Below are positions 20,601 through 30,200 of a stretch of 64,000 nt of DNA, in pieces. A program made the translations under genes and the position numbers. The notes under the pieces were generated by a model. The model saw only the letters and a program-made list of their open reading frames with translations, did no database searches and was not told where the DNA came from. This stretch comes from GWB2-37-7 sp942492835 (GTDB taxonomy: Bacteria > Bacillota > Clostridia > Lutisporales > Lutisporaceae). The stretch lies in the NCBI GenBank assembly GCA_942492835.1, contig OW818645.1, forward strand, positions 124,001-188,000, read 5' to 3'. Positions within the stretch are counted from its first letter, which is position 1; every line of letters starts with the position of its first letter.

Positions 20601-23600
20601 GATTTCACTGCTTTTCAGCTTGTTCTGCCATGCTGCATAATCCTTGTACTGTATTTTCAGTTCAGGCAATTCTTGATGTTGATAGAGCTTAATGAATTCT
20701 TCAACTAATATGCTCATTGATACACCATCTGATATAATATGATGCATATCATATAGCAGAATATGCTTTTCAGCATTTACTTTTACAAGTCCCACTCTCA
20801 GAAGAGGTGCTTTATCCAAGCTAAACGGTCTCACAAATTCCTTTACTAATGCTTTTACTTCTGAATCCTTGACTTCGTTATACTCAATTTCAAAATCTAC
20901 TCTATCATGTACCTTTTGTAGTATTTCTTCTCCACTAAGCTCAAAGCTTGTCCTCAGTGCTTCATGTCTATTTACCAGAGTTTCAAATGCTTCTTCCAGT
21001 CTCTGCACATCCAAAACTCCTGTTATCTCCAACACCCCTGATATATTGTAGCCTGTACTTTGCATATCTAGCTGCTGCAAGGTGTACAACCTCTTTTGTG
21101 CTGATGACATCTCATAGTACTCTTTTTCTTCTACCTTTTCTATTTCTTCATATACGGTTTCTCCCGATAGCCTTATATACTCAACCAAGCCCTTTATTGT
21201 AGGAGTTCTGAATATTTCTCTTAATGGTACCTCTATATTCAGTTCCTTATGCAGTCTGCCTATCAGGCTTGTTGCCCTCAGAGAATGTCCTCCCAAATCA
21301 AAGAAGCTGTTATTAATCCCTACTTTTTCTACTCTTAGTATTTCTTCAAATATCTTTACAAGCTTTTCTTCCAATGGATTTCTTGGTGCTTCGTAATTGT
21401 TGCTTTTTCTTCCTGCCTTCATGTTTTCATATATTGGCATTTGAAGAAGCTTCTCTCCTGTATAATATTTTAGTGATAGCAAATATGCACTGTGTAGCAG
21501 CTCAGCTTCATTTTCTGTAGTTATCTGCCAATTCATCTCAGTTGTATTCTTTACAGTCTCTGGTACTGAATAAAACAAATTATATTGAGCTTCATCTGAT
21601 TGAAGTATTATATTTGCCTTACTGAGACTTCCATATTTATATGAGCTAATAACATCCTTACTAGTATTATCATTCAAATAACTGTTGACATCGGTACTGT
21701 CACACTTATAGCATATCTGCTGTACGCCTGCCCTCTGTTGAGACAGCTCACTGTTTTCACCTAGTTCACTACCCATATCTGCCAACAACTCAATATTTCC
21801 AGTTCCTTGCTTCGATAAAACAATGGACATAATTTTTCTTGATTCATTATATATACGACTAGTCTCAAAATATCCCAATACTTTGAATAAAGTAATGCAA
21901 TTTTCATAGTCTGTAGTTTTTAGTCTTATTACATTCTCAACTTTCCTGCCATTGTCCAAAGTATTATCTTGAAGGAATTCTATTACTCCTGCACCTTGGA
22001 CATGTATGAACATAACCTCCTTACCACCGAAAAGAACTGCCTGCTTTGCCTGGCTTACAAGTTCCCATGGAATGTTATTGTTATCCAGCTCTTTTAGTAC
22101 TTCAGAAAAATTCTTTACTCTATAGCACAGGTGATAGGGCTTACCTGCTTTATTGTCATCTGGTATATAGGTTTTCCTTTCAATATCCGACATATATACA
22201 AGCTCAATTGAATCCAAGCCCTCTTTTTTTAGCATTACCAAAGATGCATTTTGTAATGGGTCAAAGGTAGCAGCAGTATTTACAAAGCTCATTGCTTTGT
22301 AGTATTCTTCCATAGCATCTAAGCTGTTTACAGCTATTCCGATATGATCCAGACTACATTCCAGCTTATGGCTTTCTTTTGGTTTATTGTTAGCTTTATT
22401 TGGTTTTTCATAAATGCACTCTATATGTTTTATGGAATCAGGTAATTCCTGTGTTGATAAAATATATCTTATATATTCTGCTGTTTCTTCAGTTTTACTC
22501 CAGCCTGCTTTTTCTATAAAGCTCTTTATCGCATGGTTTTTAGCAGTAGGATAAAAATCAGCATGTATAGTGTTTATCCCATTTTGCTGGCAATGCTTTT
22601 TTAATGCTGTCATTATTGCATTTTCGATTCCTCTTCCCAATACTCTGCAGCTTAGTAAGAAGGTATCTATGAGTAACTTATCAGCTTTGTTTTCTATTAT
22701 TAGAACGCCAGTTAATCCATATTCCCCGAACCTGTCTTCTACCTCTACAGTCCAACACTTAACCTTAGGATTATCCATAAGCATTTCAATGTCTTCTTCT
22801 GACCTTCTCTTTGTGCTTAGGTTGAACTGATTTGTTCTTTGGGTTAGTTGTGATACTCTCGGTATCTGCTCTTTATCTATTTCGTTTATATATACTTTAG
22901 GTTTTATTTCCTTCAAGAAGTCTTCAAGGGTAAAGCTTGATTTTTGAAGCTCTTTTCTTTCTCTTTCCTGTTGATAGGATTTTGTACGTGCCCTATCCTC
23001 AGCTGTTACCTTTAGTTTGTCAAATGCCCATACATGCTTTAGATACATGGGAATCTGCTGTGGTTCTTCTGGAAGCTGTAATGTTAGAACCTTGGGATTA
23101 TTTTTCATCATGTCATAGCATTCCATAGGATTGTCGTCAATGAAAATAAAGCTGTCAATTCCTAGATTAAGCTCTTCAGCCAGTTCCTTCAGATTATCCG
23201 ACTTTGGTCTCCAATTCAGTTTCCAACCCACAAGATGCTCCTTCTTTAAAAGCATCTGTGTATTCTTTTCAAAAACCTCCCATACATCATCTTCGTTATT
23301 TTTACTGCAAAGTACCAGAAGCATTCCTTCGTCATGTTTTTTGATAAGCAGTTTTTGAAGCTCCATATAGGGTTCAGTAACCTTGACTCCCATTGCTCCG
23401 TCTTCTCCACATATGCCGTTCCATAAGGTATTGTCACAGTCTACGGCAATTACCTTAAACGGATTAGCCTTTACAGCACAAATGTGTCTGGCTATGGCAG
23501 CTGCAATTGCAGCATAATATTCATCACTAAAAGGCATATGTCCAACCTTGTCTTTGACTGGATCAAATATCTCTTTTATGCCATATTGATCTGCCATGTC

Positions 23601-26600
23601 AGAAAAATCCAGCACTGCTGCCCCTTCCAGACTCTTTACCTCTGACTGCCACTTTTGGTTCATATTATTTATATATTCAATTATCTGATTACTTAAAACG
23701 AGCTGATCAGATACTGGAAATATCCCGACTATATACAAACAAGACTTATTTTTGTTCCTAAGCAGTTCTGTCAATCTGTTATAGTTGGCTTCCAAAAGCT
23801 CCAGCTTATATTCATCATTTGCATTAATATCTCTTATCCAATCCTCAAATCTTACCATGAGTAAGTTGATTCCGTTATTTCTTGATATTATGCTATTTTC
23901 ATCCAAGAGTTCCTGAAATACCTGATTATATTGAGCGAAGCTTAGTTCAACATTATGCTTGTGCTTTTCACACCACCATTTAATATATTCTTCTATAGGT
24001 TCAGCTGTAAAAGTGGCGGCAACTGCTAGCTTTGTGACGCTTATACCTTTATTAATTGCTTCTCTTTTCTCTTTTATGGATATTTTTTCGGTTTCAGTGA
24101 ATATGTCTATATCTGACATATTTAAGCCAGCATTATCTATGCATTTTTCCAGCAATAATCCGTAGTGCTCTCCAAATCGCTCCATACTTTCCTTTTTGTA
24201 TAAGCCAGTATTATACTCCAAATAAAAATCTAAGCTGCCATCTTTACTAGGAAATACATCAAATTTAAAGTCCAATTTTGAGGTCTGTTTATTGAACTCA
24301 ACCTTTGAAAAGCTCAGTCCTTCTATGTTTATAGCTGTATTGTAATTCAGTTCATTGTGGTATATGAGCATGGTATCAAATATAGGATTTCTATTGTTAT
24401 CAATTCTGACACGAGTGCTTTTCACCATATCATCAAATGGATATTCCTGATTGTTATATGCCTCAGCAATTACATTTTTCTGCTGTCTCATAAACTCCAG
24501 AAAACTCATATCTTCGTTAATACTACTTCTTATTGGCAGAAAATTAATAAAAGCTCCTATTACATTTTCCAGTTCAGTATTAGGTCTATTTGCAACTGTC
24601 ACCCCTATTGTAGTATCATTTTGTTCACAATATTTACTTAAAAGTATGCTATATGCAGATATCAACACAGTATTAACCGTTGTTTTTTCTTTCTGCGCTA
24701 ACGTATTCAATTTCTGTACAATGCGACTATCAATATTAAAACTTATTGTATCACCAGCAAAAGTTTGGATTGCTTCACGCTGGTAATCCAAGGGCATAGT
24801 CAGTGGCTGGTCACAGTCTTTTAAAATTTCTGTCCAGTACTGCCCTTGCTTCTCTAGTGCCTCTAAGCTTTCCTTTCTGTTTTGCCATACTGCATAGTCC
24901 TTATATTGTAATCTCAGCTTTGGCAATTCCTTCCCTTCATAAAAGCTTATAAACTCCTGCAAAAGTATGGTCATTGATACTCCATCGGATATAATATGAT
25001 GTATATCATACATCAGTATATGTCTTTCCTCATTTATCTTAATAAGTCCCACTCTCAAAAGAGGTGCTTTTCTTAAATCAAAAGCCCTTACAAAGCTCTT
25101 TACTATATCTGCGATTTGTTCTTCTTTTGCTTCCTTGTATTCTATTTCAAATGGAAGCTCACTGTGAATTTTCTGTACTATTTCTTCATTTTCCATGTGG
25201 AAGCTGGTTCTAAGAGCTTCGTGTCTTTGTATCAGCTTGCAGAAGGCTTCCTCCAGCCTTATCTTGTCAAGTTTTCCTTCTATAGCAATAATATTAGGCA
25301 TATTATAGCTGATACCATCTGTCTCAAACTGATGTAAGGTATACAGTCTCCTCTGGGCAGAGGATAGTTCGTAATATTCTCTTTCCTCTGCTGCCTCTAT
25401 TGCTGTGTATTTACTTTCCTTCATGCCTTTTATATATTCAGAAAGATCTTTTACGGTAGGATTTTTAAACAATTCCTTCATGGGAATCTCAACATTTAGT
25501 TCCTTGTGCAGTCTTGCAATAAGGCTTGCCGCCTTTAATGAATGTCCACCAAGCTCATAGAAGCTGTCACTTGTCCCTACTTGCTCTACCTTCAATATCT
25601 CTTCAAATATCCTTACAAGTCTCTCCTCTGCTTCGTTTTCAGGTGGATGATATTCAGTGCTTCGTTCTGCTTTAATGCTTACTTTCTGTAGAGCAAGACG
25701 ATCTACCTTGTTAGTCGGCGTTAATGGAAGCTTTGGAAGCTGTACAAGACTTGTAGGTATCATATATTCAGGCAAATACTCTGCTAGCTTAAGCCTTAGC
25801 TTTTCTGTATTTATCTGTTTATCAGATACTATATAGGCATAAAGTGCCATATCTCCGTTCTCATCAGTCTTACCTATTACAGCAGCTTCTTTTAGCTCAC
25901 CATATTTCATTAGATTGTTTTCGACCTCTTCCAGTTCTACACGATAGCCCCTGATTTTTATTTGAAAATCCTTTCTGCCCAGATACTCAACATTGCCATT
26001 GGGACTAACAAAACCCATATCTCCAGTCTTGTATATTCTCCCCAGCTCTGGATGCTCACAGAAGGCAGTGTTTGTGCGTTCTTCATCCTTCCAGTATCCA
26101 AGTGCTAAATAATTACTGACAATAACAAGTTCTCCAGGTCTCATAAAGGACATCTTTTTGCCTTTTTCATTCAGAATAACCAACTGAGTTCCCTCTATTG
26201 CTTTACCAATATTTACACCAGTAAATTTGTCCTCAGGTCTTATTATTTGTGCTGAATTGAAGGAAGATTCTGACTGTCCATAAAGATTTACTAATGCTGT
26301 ATTTTTCAATAAGCTGAAGTGTTTTGTCACATCATGACTCAGGACATTTTCTCCTCCCAATACTACATATCTAATTTGTGGAAATTGTTCTGTACCAGAC
26401 AAGGTGTTTAGAAAATACCTGTACAAGGTAGGCACCGAATGCCATACAGTTATCTCTTCATCACACAACCAAATAGGAAGTTTTCCTATATTAGCTTGTT
26501 CCTTCATATTATATGGATAAAGACAAGCACCACTAAGTATTCCACTATATATATCCACTATTGAGGCATCATGACTGAATGCAGAAAAAAGTGTCATTTT

Positions 26601-27173
26601 ATCGACTTCAGTCAAGCCTAAGGTCTTTATATAGCTGTTTGCAAAATATAAAATGTTGCGATGTGTTTGTACTATTCCCTTAGGTCTTCCCGTTGAACCA
26701 GAGGTATATAACAGGTATGCTATCTTGTCAATTTGCTCTTCTGGTGCTTCTATTTCTTTTAGTTCCAACTCGTTGTTATTATTAATATTTAGTAGCTTTA
26801 CTGCTTTATCGGCTTTTGCAGCTAATCTACCTGCCAAAGCCATATTATTATCATTTGTTATGATAAGGCTTGCACCTGAATCCTTAAGCATATATTCCAG
26901 CCTACTCTCTGGATAAGTCGGGTCAAGGGGAACATAAATAGTATATGCCTTCAATGCCCCCAAAGAGCCAGCTATCATATCTGCTCCATGCTCAAACAAC
27001 AGAGCAGCAACTGGCTCTTTGCCAGTTCTGTCTGATATTTCTGATATTATCTGCATAGATATTTTATCTGAATTTTTATCCAGCTGATCATAGGTAAAGC
27101 TTTCTTCACCTGTCTTTATTGCAATTCTATCTTTACATTTCTTTACTATATCTCTGAATGCTTTTATCAACAT
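14679..27173 (-). CDS. NRPS3: A-T-C-FkbH-VOC-T-C-A-T-C-A-T
   Basis: A nonribosomal peptide synthetase of 4164 residues. Approximate landmarks: A1 core TSGSTGRPKG 161; T1 541; C1 HHIISDG 727; FkbH domain 1054-1574 with DCDNT at 1246; VOC domain 1611-1800; T2 1960; C2 HHIISDG 2147; A2 2614; T3 GGDSIKA 3006; C3 HHAVLDG 3226; A3 3698; T4 GGNSLKI 4084. The A2 pocket reads DFWNIGMVHK, the published threonine code. A3 reads DAKDVGVDV-K, close to the glutamate code DAKDLGVVDK. A1 has an unusual core (FSHDASIVD, GQSE) and is unassigned. There is no N-terminal C domain: NRPS2 ends with one. There is no thioesterase; the chain passes to the PKS. The ATG follows AAAGGCGG. Confidence 0.94.
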   Translation of the reverse strand: MLIKAFRDIVKKCKDRIAIKTGEESFTYDQLDKNSDKISMQIISEISDRTGKEPVAALLFEHGADMIAGSLGALKAYTIYVPLDPTYPESRLEYMLKDSGASLIITNDNNMALAGRLAAKADKAVKLLNINNNNELELKEIEAPEEQIDKIAYLLYTSGSTGRPKGIVQTHRNILYFANSYIKTLGLTEVDKMTLFSAFSHDASIVDIYSGILSGACLYPYNMKEQANIGKLPIWLCDEEITVWHSVPTLYRYFLNTLSGTEQFPQIRYVVLGGENVLSHDVTKHFSLLKNTALVNLYGQSESSFNSAQIIRPEDKFTGVNIGKAIEGTQLVILNEKGKKMSFMRPGELVIVSNYLALGYWKDEERTNTAFCEHPELGRIYKTGDMGFVSPNGNVEYLGRKDFQIKIRGYRVELEEVENNLMKYGELKEAAVIGKTDENGDMALYAYIVSDKQINTEKLRLKLAEYLPEYMIPTSLVQLPKLPLTPTNKVDRLALQKVSIKAERSTEYHPPENEAEERLVRIFEEILKVEQVGTSDSFYELGGHSLKAASLIARLHKELNVEIPMKELFKNPTVKDLSEYIKGMKESKYTAIEAAEEREYYELSSAQRRLYTLHQFETDGISYNMPNIIAIEGKLDKIRLEEAFCKLIQRHEALRTSFHMENEEIVQKIHSELPFEIEYKEAKEEQIADIVKSFVRAFDLRKAPLLRVGLIKINEERHILMYDIHHIISDGVSMTILLQEFISFYEGKELPKLRLQYKDYAVWQNRKESLEALEKQGQYWTEILKDCDQPLTMPLDYQREAIQTFAGDTISFNIDSRIVQKLNTLAQKEKTTVNTVLISAYSILLSKYCEQNDTTIGVTVANRPNTELENVIGAFINFLPIRSSINEDMSFLEFMRQQKNVIAEAYNNQEYPFDDMVKSTRVRIDNNRNPIFDTMLIYHNELNYNTAINIEGLSFSKVEFNKQTSKLDFKFDVFPSKDGSLDFYLEYNTGLYKKESMERFGEHYGLLLEKCIDNAGLNMSDIDIFTETEKISIKEKREAINKGISVTKLAVAATFTAEPIEEYIKWWCEKHKHNVELSFAQYNQVFQELLDENSIISRNNGINLLMVRFEDWIRDINANDEYKLELLEANYNRLTELLRNKNKSCLYIVGIFPVSDQLVLSNQIIEYINNMNQKWQSEVKSLEGAAVLDFSDMADQYGIKEIFDPVKDKVGHMPFSDEYYAAIAAAIARHICAVKANPFKVIAVDCDNTLWNGICGEDGAMGVKVTEPYMELQKLLIKKHDEGMLLVLCSKNNEDDVWEVFEKNTQMLLKKEHLVGWKLNWRPKSDNLKELAEELNLGIDSFIFIDDNPMECYDMMKNNPKVLTLQLPEEPQQIPMYLKHVWAFDKLKVTAEDRARTKSYQQERERKELQKSSFTLEDFLKEIKPKVYINEIDKEQIPRVSQLTQRTNQFNLSTKRRSEEDIEMLMDNPKVKCWTVEVEDRFGEYGLTGVLIIENKADKLLIDTFLLSCRVLGRGIENAIMTALKKHCQQNGINTIHADFYPTAKNHAIKSFIEKAGWSKTEETAEYIRYILSTQELPDSIKHIECIYEKPNKANNKPKESHKLECSLDHIGIAVNSLDAMEEYYKAMSFVNTAATFDPLQNASLVMLKKEGLDSIELVYMSDIERKTYIPDDNKAGKPYHLCYRVKNFSEVLKELDNNNIPWELVSQAKQAVLFGGKEVMFIHVQGAGVIEFLQDNTLDNGRKVENVIRLKTTDYENCITLFKVLGYFETSRIYNESRKIMSIVLSKQGTGNIELLADMGSELGENSELSQQRAGVQQICYKCDSTDVNSYLNDNTSKDVISSYKYGSLSKANIILQSDEAQYNLFYSVPETVKNTTEMNWQITTENEAELLHSAYLLSLKYYTGEKLLQMPIYENMKAGRKSNNYEAPRNPLEEKLVKIFEEILRVEKVGINNSFFDLGGHSLRATSLIGRLHKELNIEVPLREIFRTPTIKGLVEYIRLSGETVYEEIEKVEEKEYYEMSSAQKRLYTLQQLDMQSTGYNISGVLEITGVLDVQRLEEAFETLVNRHEALRTSFELSGEEILQKVHDRVDFEIEYNEVKDSEVKALVKEFVRPFSLDKAPLLRVGLVKVNAEKHILLYDMHHIISDGVSMSILVEEFIKLYQHQELPELKIQYKDYAAWQNKLKSSEIMKKQEEYWLKEFEGELPVLSLPTDYPRPPIQSFAGDSINFELNEKLTAGIRQLSKQTGATTYMVLLSGFSILLAKYSGQEDIVVGSPIAGRQHNDLTNIMGVFVNTLAMRSYPEGNKLYKDYLEEVKNRCLRTYENQAYQFEELVEKLNVRRDMSRNPLFDVVLVLQNIEMKTVDIEDLSFSVYQGENKISKFDITLNVHERKDHIDLKVEYSTKLFTEETIIRLTKHLTNVFTSVINNSGIKIDEIDILNEEEKQQLLFDFNSTMAEYPKNKTIHQIFEEQAAATPENIAAVYGEYQLTYRELNERANQLARVLRENGVAPDSLVGIMVERSMDMVIGILGILKAGGAYLPIDPEYPRERKEYMLQDSGSKLLITQSSLENRVYFDGKLVLLDEETSYSKKRGNLEYINKPCDIAYVIYTSGTTGKPKGALIEHGNVVRLFFNDKMQFDFKPRDVWTMFHSYCFDFSVWEMYGALLYGGKLVIVPKTIAQDPSEYLKLLNKEQVTVLNQTPTAFYNLSAEEEKSKEKQLAIRYIIFGGEALKPAHLKSWKQKYENTKLINMYGITETTVHVTYKEITEYEIANNIGNIGRPIPTLTTYIMDKNMRLLPIGVAGELCVGGAGVCRGYLNKPELTATRFVQNPYIPGERLYRSGDLVKVLPDGDMEYLGRIDHQVKIRGHRIELGEIENRLLNHKSITEALVLAKLDSNGNNYICAYIVEDRMESVENKLTLSELRGFLSEELPDYMLPAYFVELDRMPLTSNGKIDRRALPEPDCTMSTGTEYQPPENEEQEQLASIWGEVLKVDRAGINDNFFTLGGDSIKALRLVSAINKRMGKQLHIRSVFQFPTIKELSECLSEIQEDKTQKEMENARSEVEATKRAILESPEQAAKLRGNVEDIYPMSEIAQGMIYHYLKNPKEAVYHDQMLYPVEDKNMNFEALQKAIEIMTQKHAILRTSFNIYDFYCPVQIVYTDFNPEVQYIDLKAMTKEEQINSIKKHMEEDRKKIFDLSKPLWRVNIFLTSETSYMFALICHHAVLDGWSVASFITELSTIYTSIKEAGENEFYPGEMKHSYKDYVIEQIAIKNNREISDYWKEELTGYKRLSLKKDTEYGSFKAVKYNLGKDMLQELKKTAVKYKTNIKTVCFTAYAYMMNMLSYENDIVLGLVEHSRPTCEGSDKLLGCFLNTVPFRMKFIKGMKWEDLLRSVDKKIIELKLYGKLPLSEILKELGESTVRENSLFDTLFNYIDFHIMSEISMQTSNSNAGKSGNLSYARTNTLFNFAITNTFEAFELDIRYDDSIYIAGQMDTVVQYYKNILNIFIKSPETEINKNEVLPLEERQRVIFDLNHTKMDYSNDKTTSQLFEEQAAKTPEKMAVVYQNNGLTYRQLNEKSDMLAELLRNKGVKEDSIVAIIAERSLEMIVGIMGILKAGGAYLPIDPSYPKDRIEFMLEDGKVNILLTQSHIADRTEFDGEIIFIDDSRVYEAKASTQRYDNTVNNLAYVIYTSGSTGKPKGTAIEHSSLTNLVMALKERIYDKYTEPLNIALVAPYVFDASVKQIFPSLLLGHTLFIVPDETRFDGSKLLDYYQEKHIDISDATPTHIRIMLDALKKEDKCIEMKELVVGGEALGIKLVKEILNINSKLVVTNVYGPTECCDVTTTYSIDSRIVNSINVIPIGSPIGNTKIYILDKNLELLPEGMAGELCIAGKGLSRGYLNRADLTAEKFVENPFQPGYRMYRTGDMARWLPDRNIEFLGRIDQQIKIRGFRVELGEIESCLLLHQAIKEAAVIAGENQEGIQQLCAYIAADREMSVSELKEYLGGVLPDYMIPSYFIQMDKLPLTNNGKLDKKALPKPDTNTILRAEYEAPETEVEKRIASIWKELLNVDEISIHDNFFDIGGNSLKIIQLNNRISNEFKVQLSITDFFKYTNIKSLAEYLVLPMEEVAITTEIHDNQKDLDEGKKRLQRRMQRNKGEM
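14687..14693 (-). promoter_or_regulatory. Ribosome-binding site of the PKS gene inside the NRPS3 coding end
   Basis: The AAGGGGG overlaps the last codons of NRPS3 (Asn-Lys-Gly-Glu-Met-stop), and the PKS ATG starts one base after the stop. This fixes the PKS start and implies coupled translation of the two proteins. Confidence 0.75.
21091..25443 (-). repeat. 4.35-kb intragenic duplication, copy in NRPS3
   Basis: This stretch covers C1-FkbH-VOC-T2 and the first bases of C2. It aligns to 38196-42530 with an offset of 17105 bases, changing to 17087 after an 18-base indel. By eye only a few percent of positions differ, including silent sites. Similarity stops abruptly just before the C1-A1 side (within the T1-C1 linker) at 25443/42530. 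Confidence 0.9.
21780..24040 (-). other. FkbH-like plus VOC cassette inside NRPS3
   Basis: A complete FkbH-like unit sits between a C and a T domain where an A domain would be expected. It has an SGNH-like N-terminal part (AVAATFTAEP), a HAD core with DCDNTLW, LCSKN and FIDDN, and an acyltransferase part with LTQRTNQFNLST and FLLSCRVLGRG. FkbH enzymes take 1,3-bisphosphoglycerate, remove phosphate and load a glyceryl group on a carrier protein. A vicinal-oxygen-chelate domain follows, with metal-ligand candidates in DHIGIAV, SIELV, YHLCYRV and GVIEFLQ, and then a second lobe that lacks the histidine. Confidence 0.85.
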
Positions 27174-27208
27174 TGCTGCTGCCGCCTTTCTATTATAAGA
27201 ATTATATT

Positions 27209-30200
27209 TTAGTTGAAATATTCTTCTAGTTTTTTCCCAGGTTCTTCACAAATCATTGATAGCAGATTTACATACTCACCAACTATATACTCAATTACTG
27301 ATGAATCAAAATATCTTCTTGCATAAGTGCACAATACTTCTATCCCATTAGCATATTCCACTAAATAGAATTCCATATCGAATTTTATATGCTGTCCATC
27401 TTCCACATGACGTGGCTTTGCATCTAGCAATAGCTCCTTCTCATTCTCATATACATTCAACATATTAATAAATATATTTATAGATGGATAGTCGATTTTA
27501 AGCTCCTCTACTATTAGTTCCAAAGGATAATTCTGATATTTAAGTGCATCTAGAATATTTTTACTTATTCTATTTAAGAAATCAGGATAGGTTTCCTCCC
27601 AATCCACCTTATTACGCAGCATAACAGTATTAACAAAATAGCCAAAGATGTTTTCCAGTCCGCGATCTTCCCTTCCAGAGCCTGCTGTACCAAAGGTTAT
27701 GTCCTCTTGCTGAGTCAATTCGGCAAAATACATGTAAAATGCAGAAATCATCAGAGAGAATAGGCTTGTCTTCTGTTTCATTGCTATTTCCTTCAGTTTT
27801 TGTTTTGTAGCTTCATCAATTATAATTCTGTAAGATGAACCACTGTTATCTAATATCTGACTCTGATTACTCTTCATATACAAGTTCATCTCATCAGCTT
27901 TTTCCTCCAGCTGCTTCCTCCAGTATTCTTTTGCATGATTCATTTTAGTAGAATCCTCTATTTGGCTGTTCTGCCACTCTGCAAAATCCTTGTATTGCAA
28001 TGCTAACAAGGGCAGTTGAGGTTCAGTATTATTTCTATATGCTTCGTAAGCAATACCAAACTCTTTTCTAAGTATTTCCATAGACCAGCCATCAGATATT
28101 ATATGATGTATGGAATATATGAGTTCATATTCATCTTCAGAAAGCTTTACCAATTCGCTTACCATCAAAGGTGCTTGTCCCAAATCAAATACATTGTGAG
28201 CATTTTTTCTAAAGATTTTTTCAAATTCTTCTTTCTTGTCATCCTCATGCAGATTACTTAAATCACTGAAATCTATTTTAAAGCTAACCTTATCCTCCAG
28301 CCATTGTACATAGCTTCCATCTATTATCCCAACGGAGGTTCTCATACTTTCATGCCTGTTTATCAGAAATTCAAAAGCCTTGGAAACATCCTCTATATTA
28401 ACCTGTGCTTTAATTTTCTGTTTTCCGCTAATGTTATATTCAGTACCCTCAGGATTAAGTCGATTTAATATCAACAATCGCTTCTGATTATAGGAAAGTG
28501 CATAATACGCTTTTTCTGGTGATTTGCTTATTTCTGCATAATTAATTGTGTCGTAATCGCTTATATTTCTACTAAGGGCAGCAATAGTACCATGCTGGAA
28601 TATATCCTGTAAGCTTATATCGTAGTTTAATTGCTGTTTTATCATATTTGCAGCTTTTATTGCCTTCAAGGAATGTCCTCCAAGTTCAAAGAAACTATCA
28701 TTAACCCCTACTTTCTCTACTCCAAGCACATTCTGCCATATCATTACCAATTTTTCTTCCAATTCATTGCTAGGTGCTTGATATTCCGTTCCTGTTACTG
28801 CACTTAGATCTGGTTCGGGTAATGATTTTCTATCCACCTTACCATTGTGGGTTAATGGTATTTTATCCATTTGAACGAAGTAAGAAGGTATCATATAGTC
28901 AGGCAGAGTTTTGAATAAATGTTCTCTAAGCTCTAATACCGTCAGTTCTCTTTCTCCTACTATATAAGCACAGAGATACATCTCGCTGTTGTTGTCTATT
29001 TTTGCAGCCACTACTACTTCTCTAATAGCATGGTGTAGCAGAAGTCTGTTCTCTATTTCTCCCAGTTCTATTCTGTAGCCTCTTACTTTTACCTGATTGT
29101 CTATTCTTCCAAGGAATTCTATATTGCCATCGGGCAGCCACCTTGCAAGGTCTCCTGTTTTATACATTCTAGTTCCCGCTTCAAAAGGACTTTGTACAAA
29201 CTTCTCCACTGTTAAATCTGGTCTATTTAGATAACCTCTTGATAGTCCATCTCCTGTTATACATAGTTCCCCAGGTATTCCTACAGGTTGAAGTTTATTG
29301 CCTTTTTCCAATATGTATATATGAGTGTTAGCTATGGGCTTGCCTATGGTTACTTTTTGTTCCTTGGTCAGTTCTTTTACTGTTGACCATATGGTGGTTT
29401 CTGTAGGACCGTACATATTGTATAGCTTTGCTTCCGTATTTTCTTGTAGTTCATGGAGCAATGTTACAGGTAACATCTCTCCTCCAACCATTATTGTTCT
29501 TAGCTTCTTCAAACTTTTCTTACCCTCAGAGCTGGTCATAAGCATTTGTATTCTGGAAGGAGTTGCCTGAAGCATTGTTATTTCTTCTTTATTTATAATT
29601 TCCCAAAGTCTTAGTGGGTCTGTTTGTGCTTCTTCATCAGCTATTACTATTTTTAAGCCTTTTGTAAGAGGCAGCAGCGTTTCCAAGCCCATTATATCAA
29701 AGGCCGCAGAAGTAAGACAAAGTATACTGCCTGTTTCAAAGTCTATTATGTCTGTTATTCCAGTTATAAAGTTTGATATAGCTTGATGCTCTATCATAAC
29801 TCCTTTTGGCTTTCCAGTGCTGCCTGAGGTGTATATTGTGTAAGCAAGATTATCAGCATTAGTAACGGCCGACAGATTATCTGATATAGCTTGATAATTC
29901 CCTACTTCATCTATTATCAACTTTTGCAGATTGCAGTTCACATTATTTTCAAGGTTCCTGTTAATTATTAGTAGTTTAGCTCCACTGTCCTCCAAGATGT
30001 ATTTTATTCTATCAACTGGATATTCTGGGTCTATTGGTAAGTAAGCTCCTCCTGCCTTCAATATTCCTAGCATTGCTATCAGCATTTCTGGGGTACGTTT
30101 TACCATCATTCCCACTATACTATCAGGAATTATTCCCCTTTGGCGAAGTAATGCTGCAAGCTGTTCAGCCCTGTGGTTCAGCTCGCTGTATGTCATTATA

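Noticed and set aside
23246..23437. Identical 63-codon frames on the minus strand at 23246-23437 and 40333-40524
   Set aside because: They lie out of frame inside the duplicated FkbH domain of NRPS3 and NRPS2; their identity only reflects the 4.3-kb repeat.
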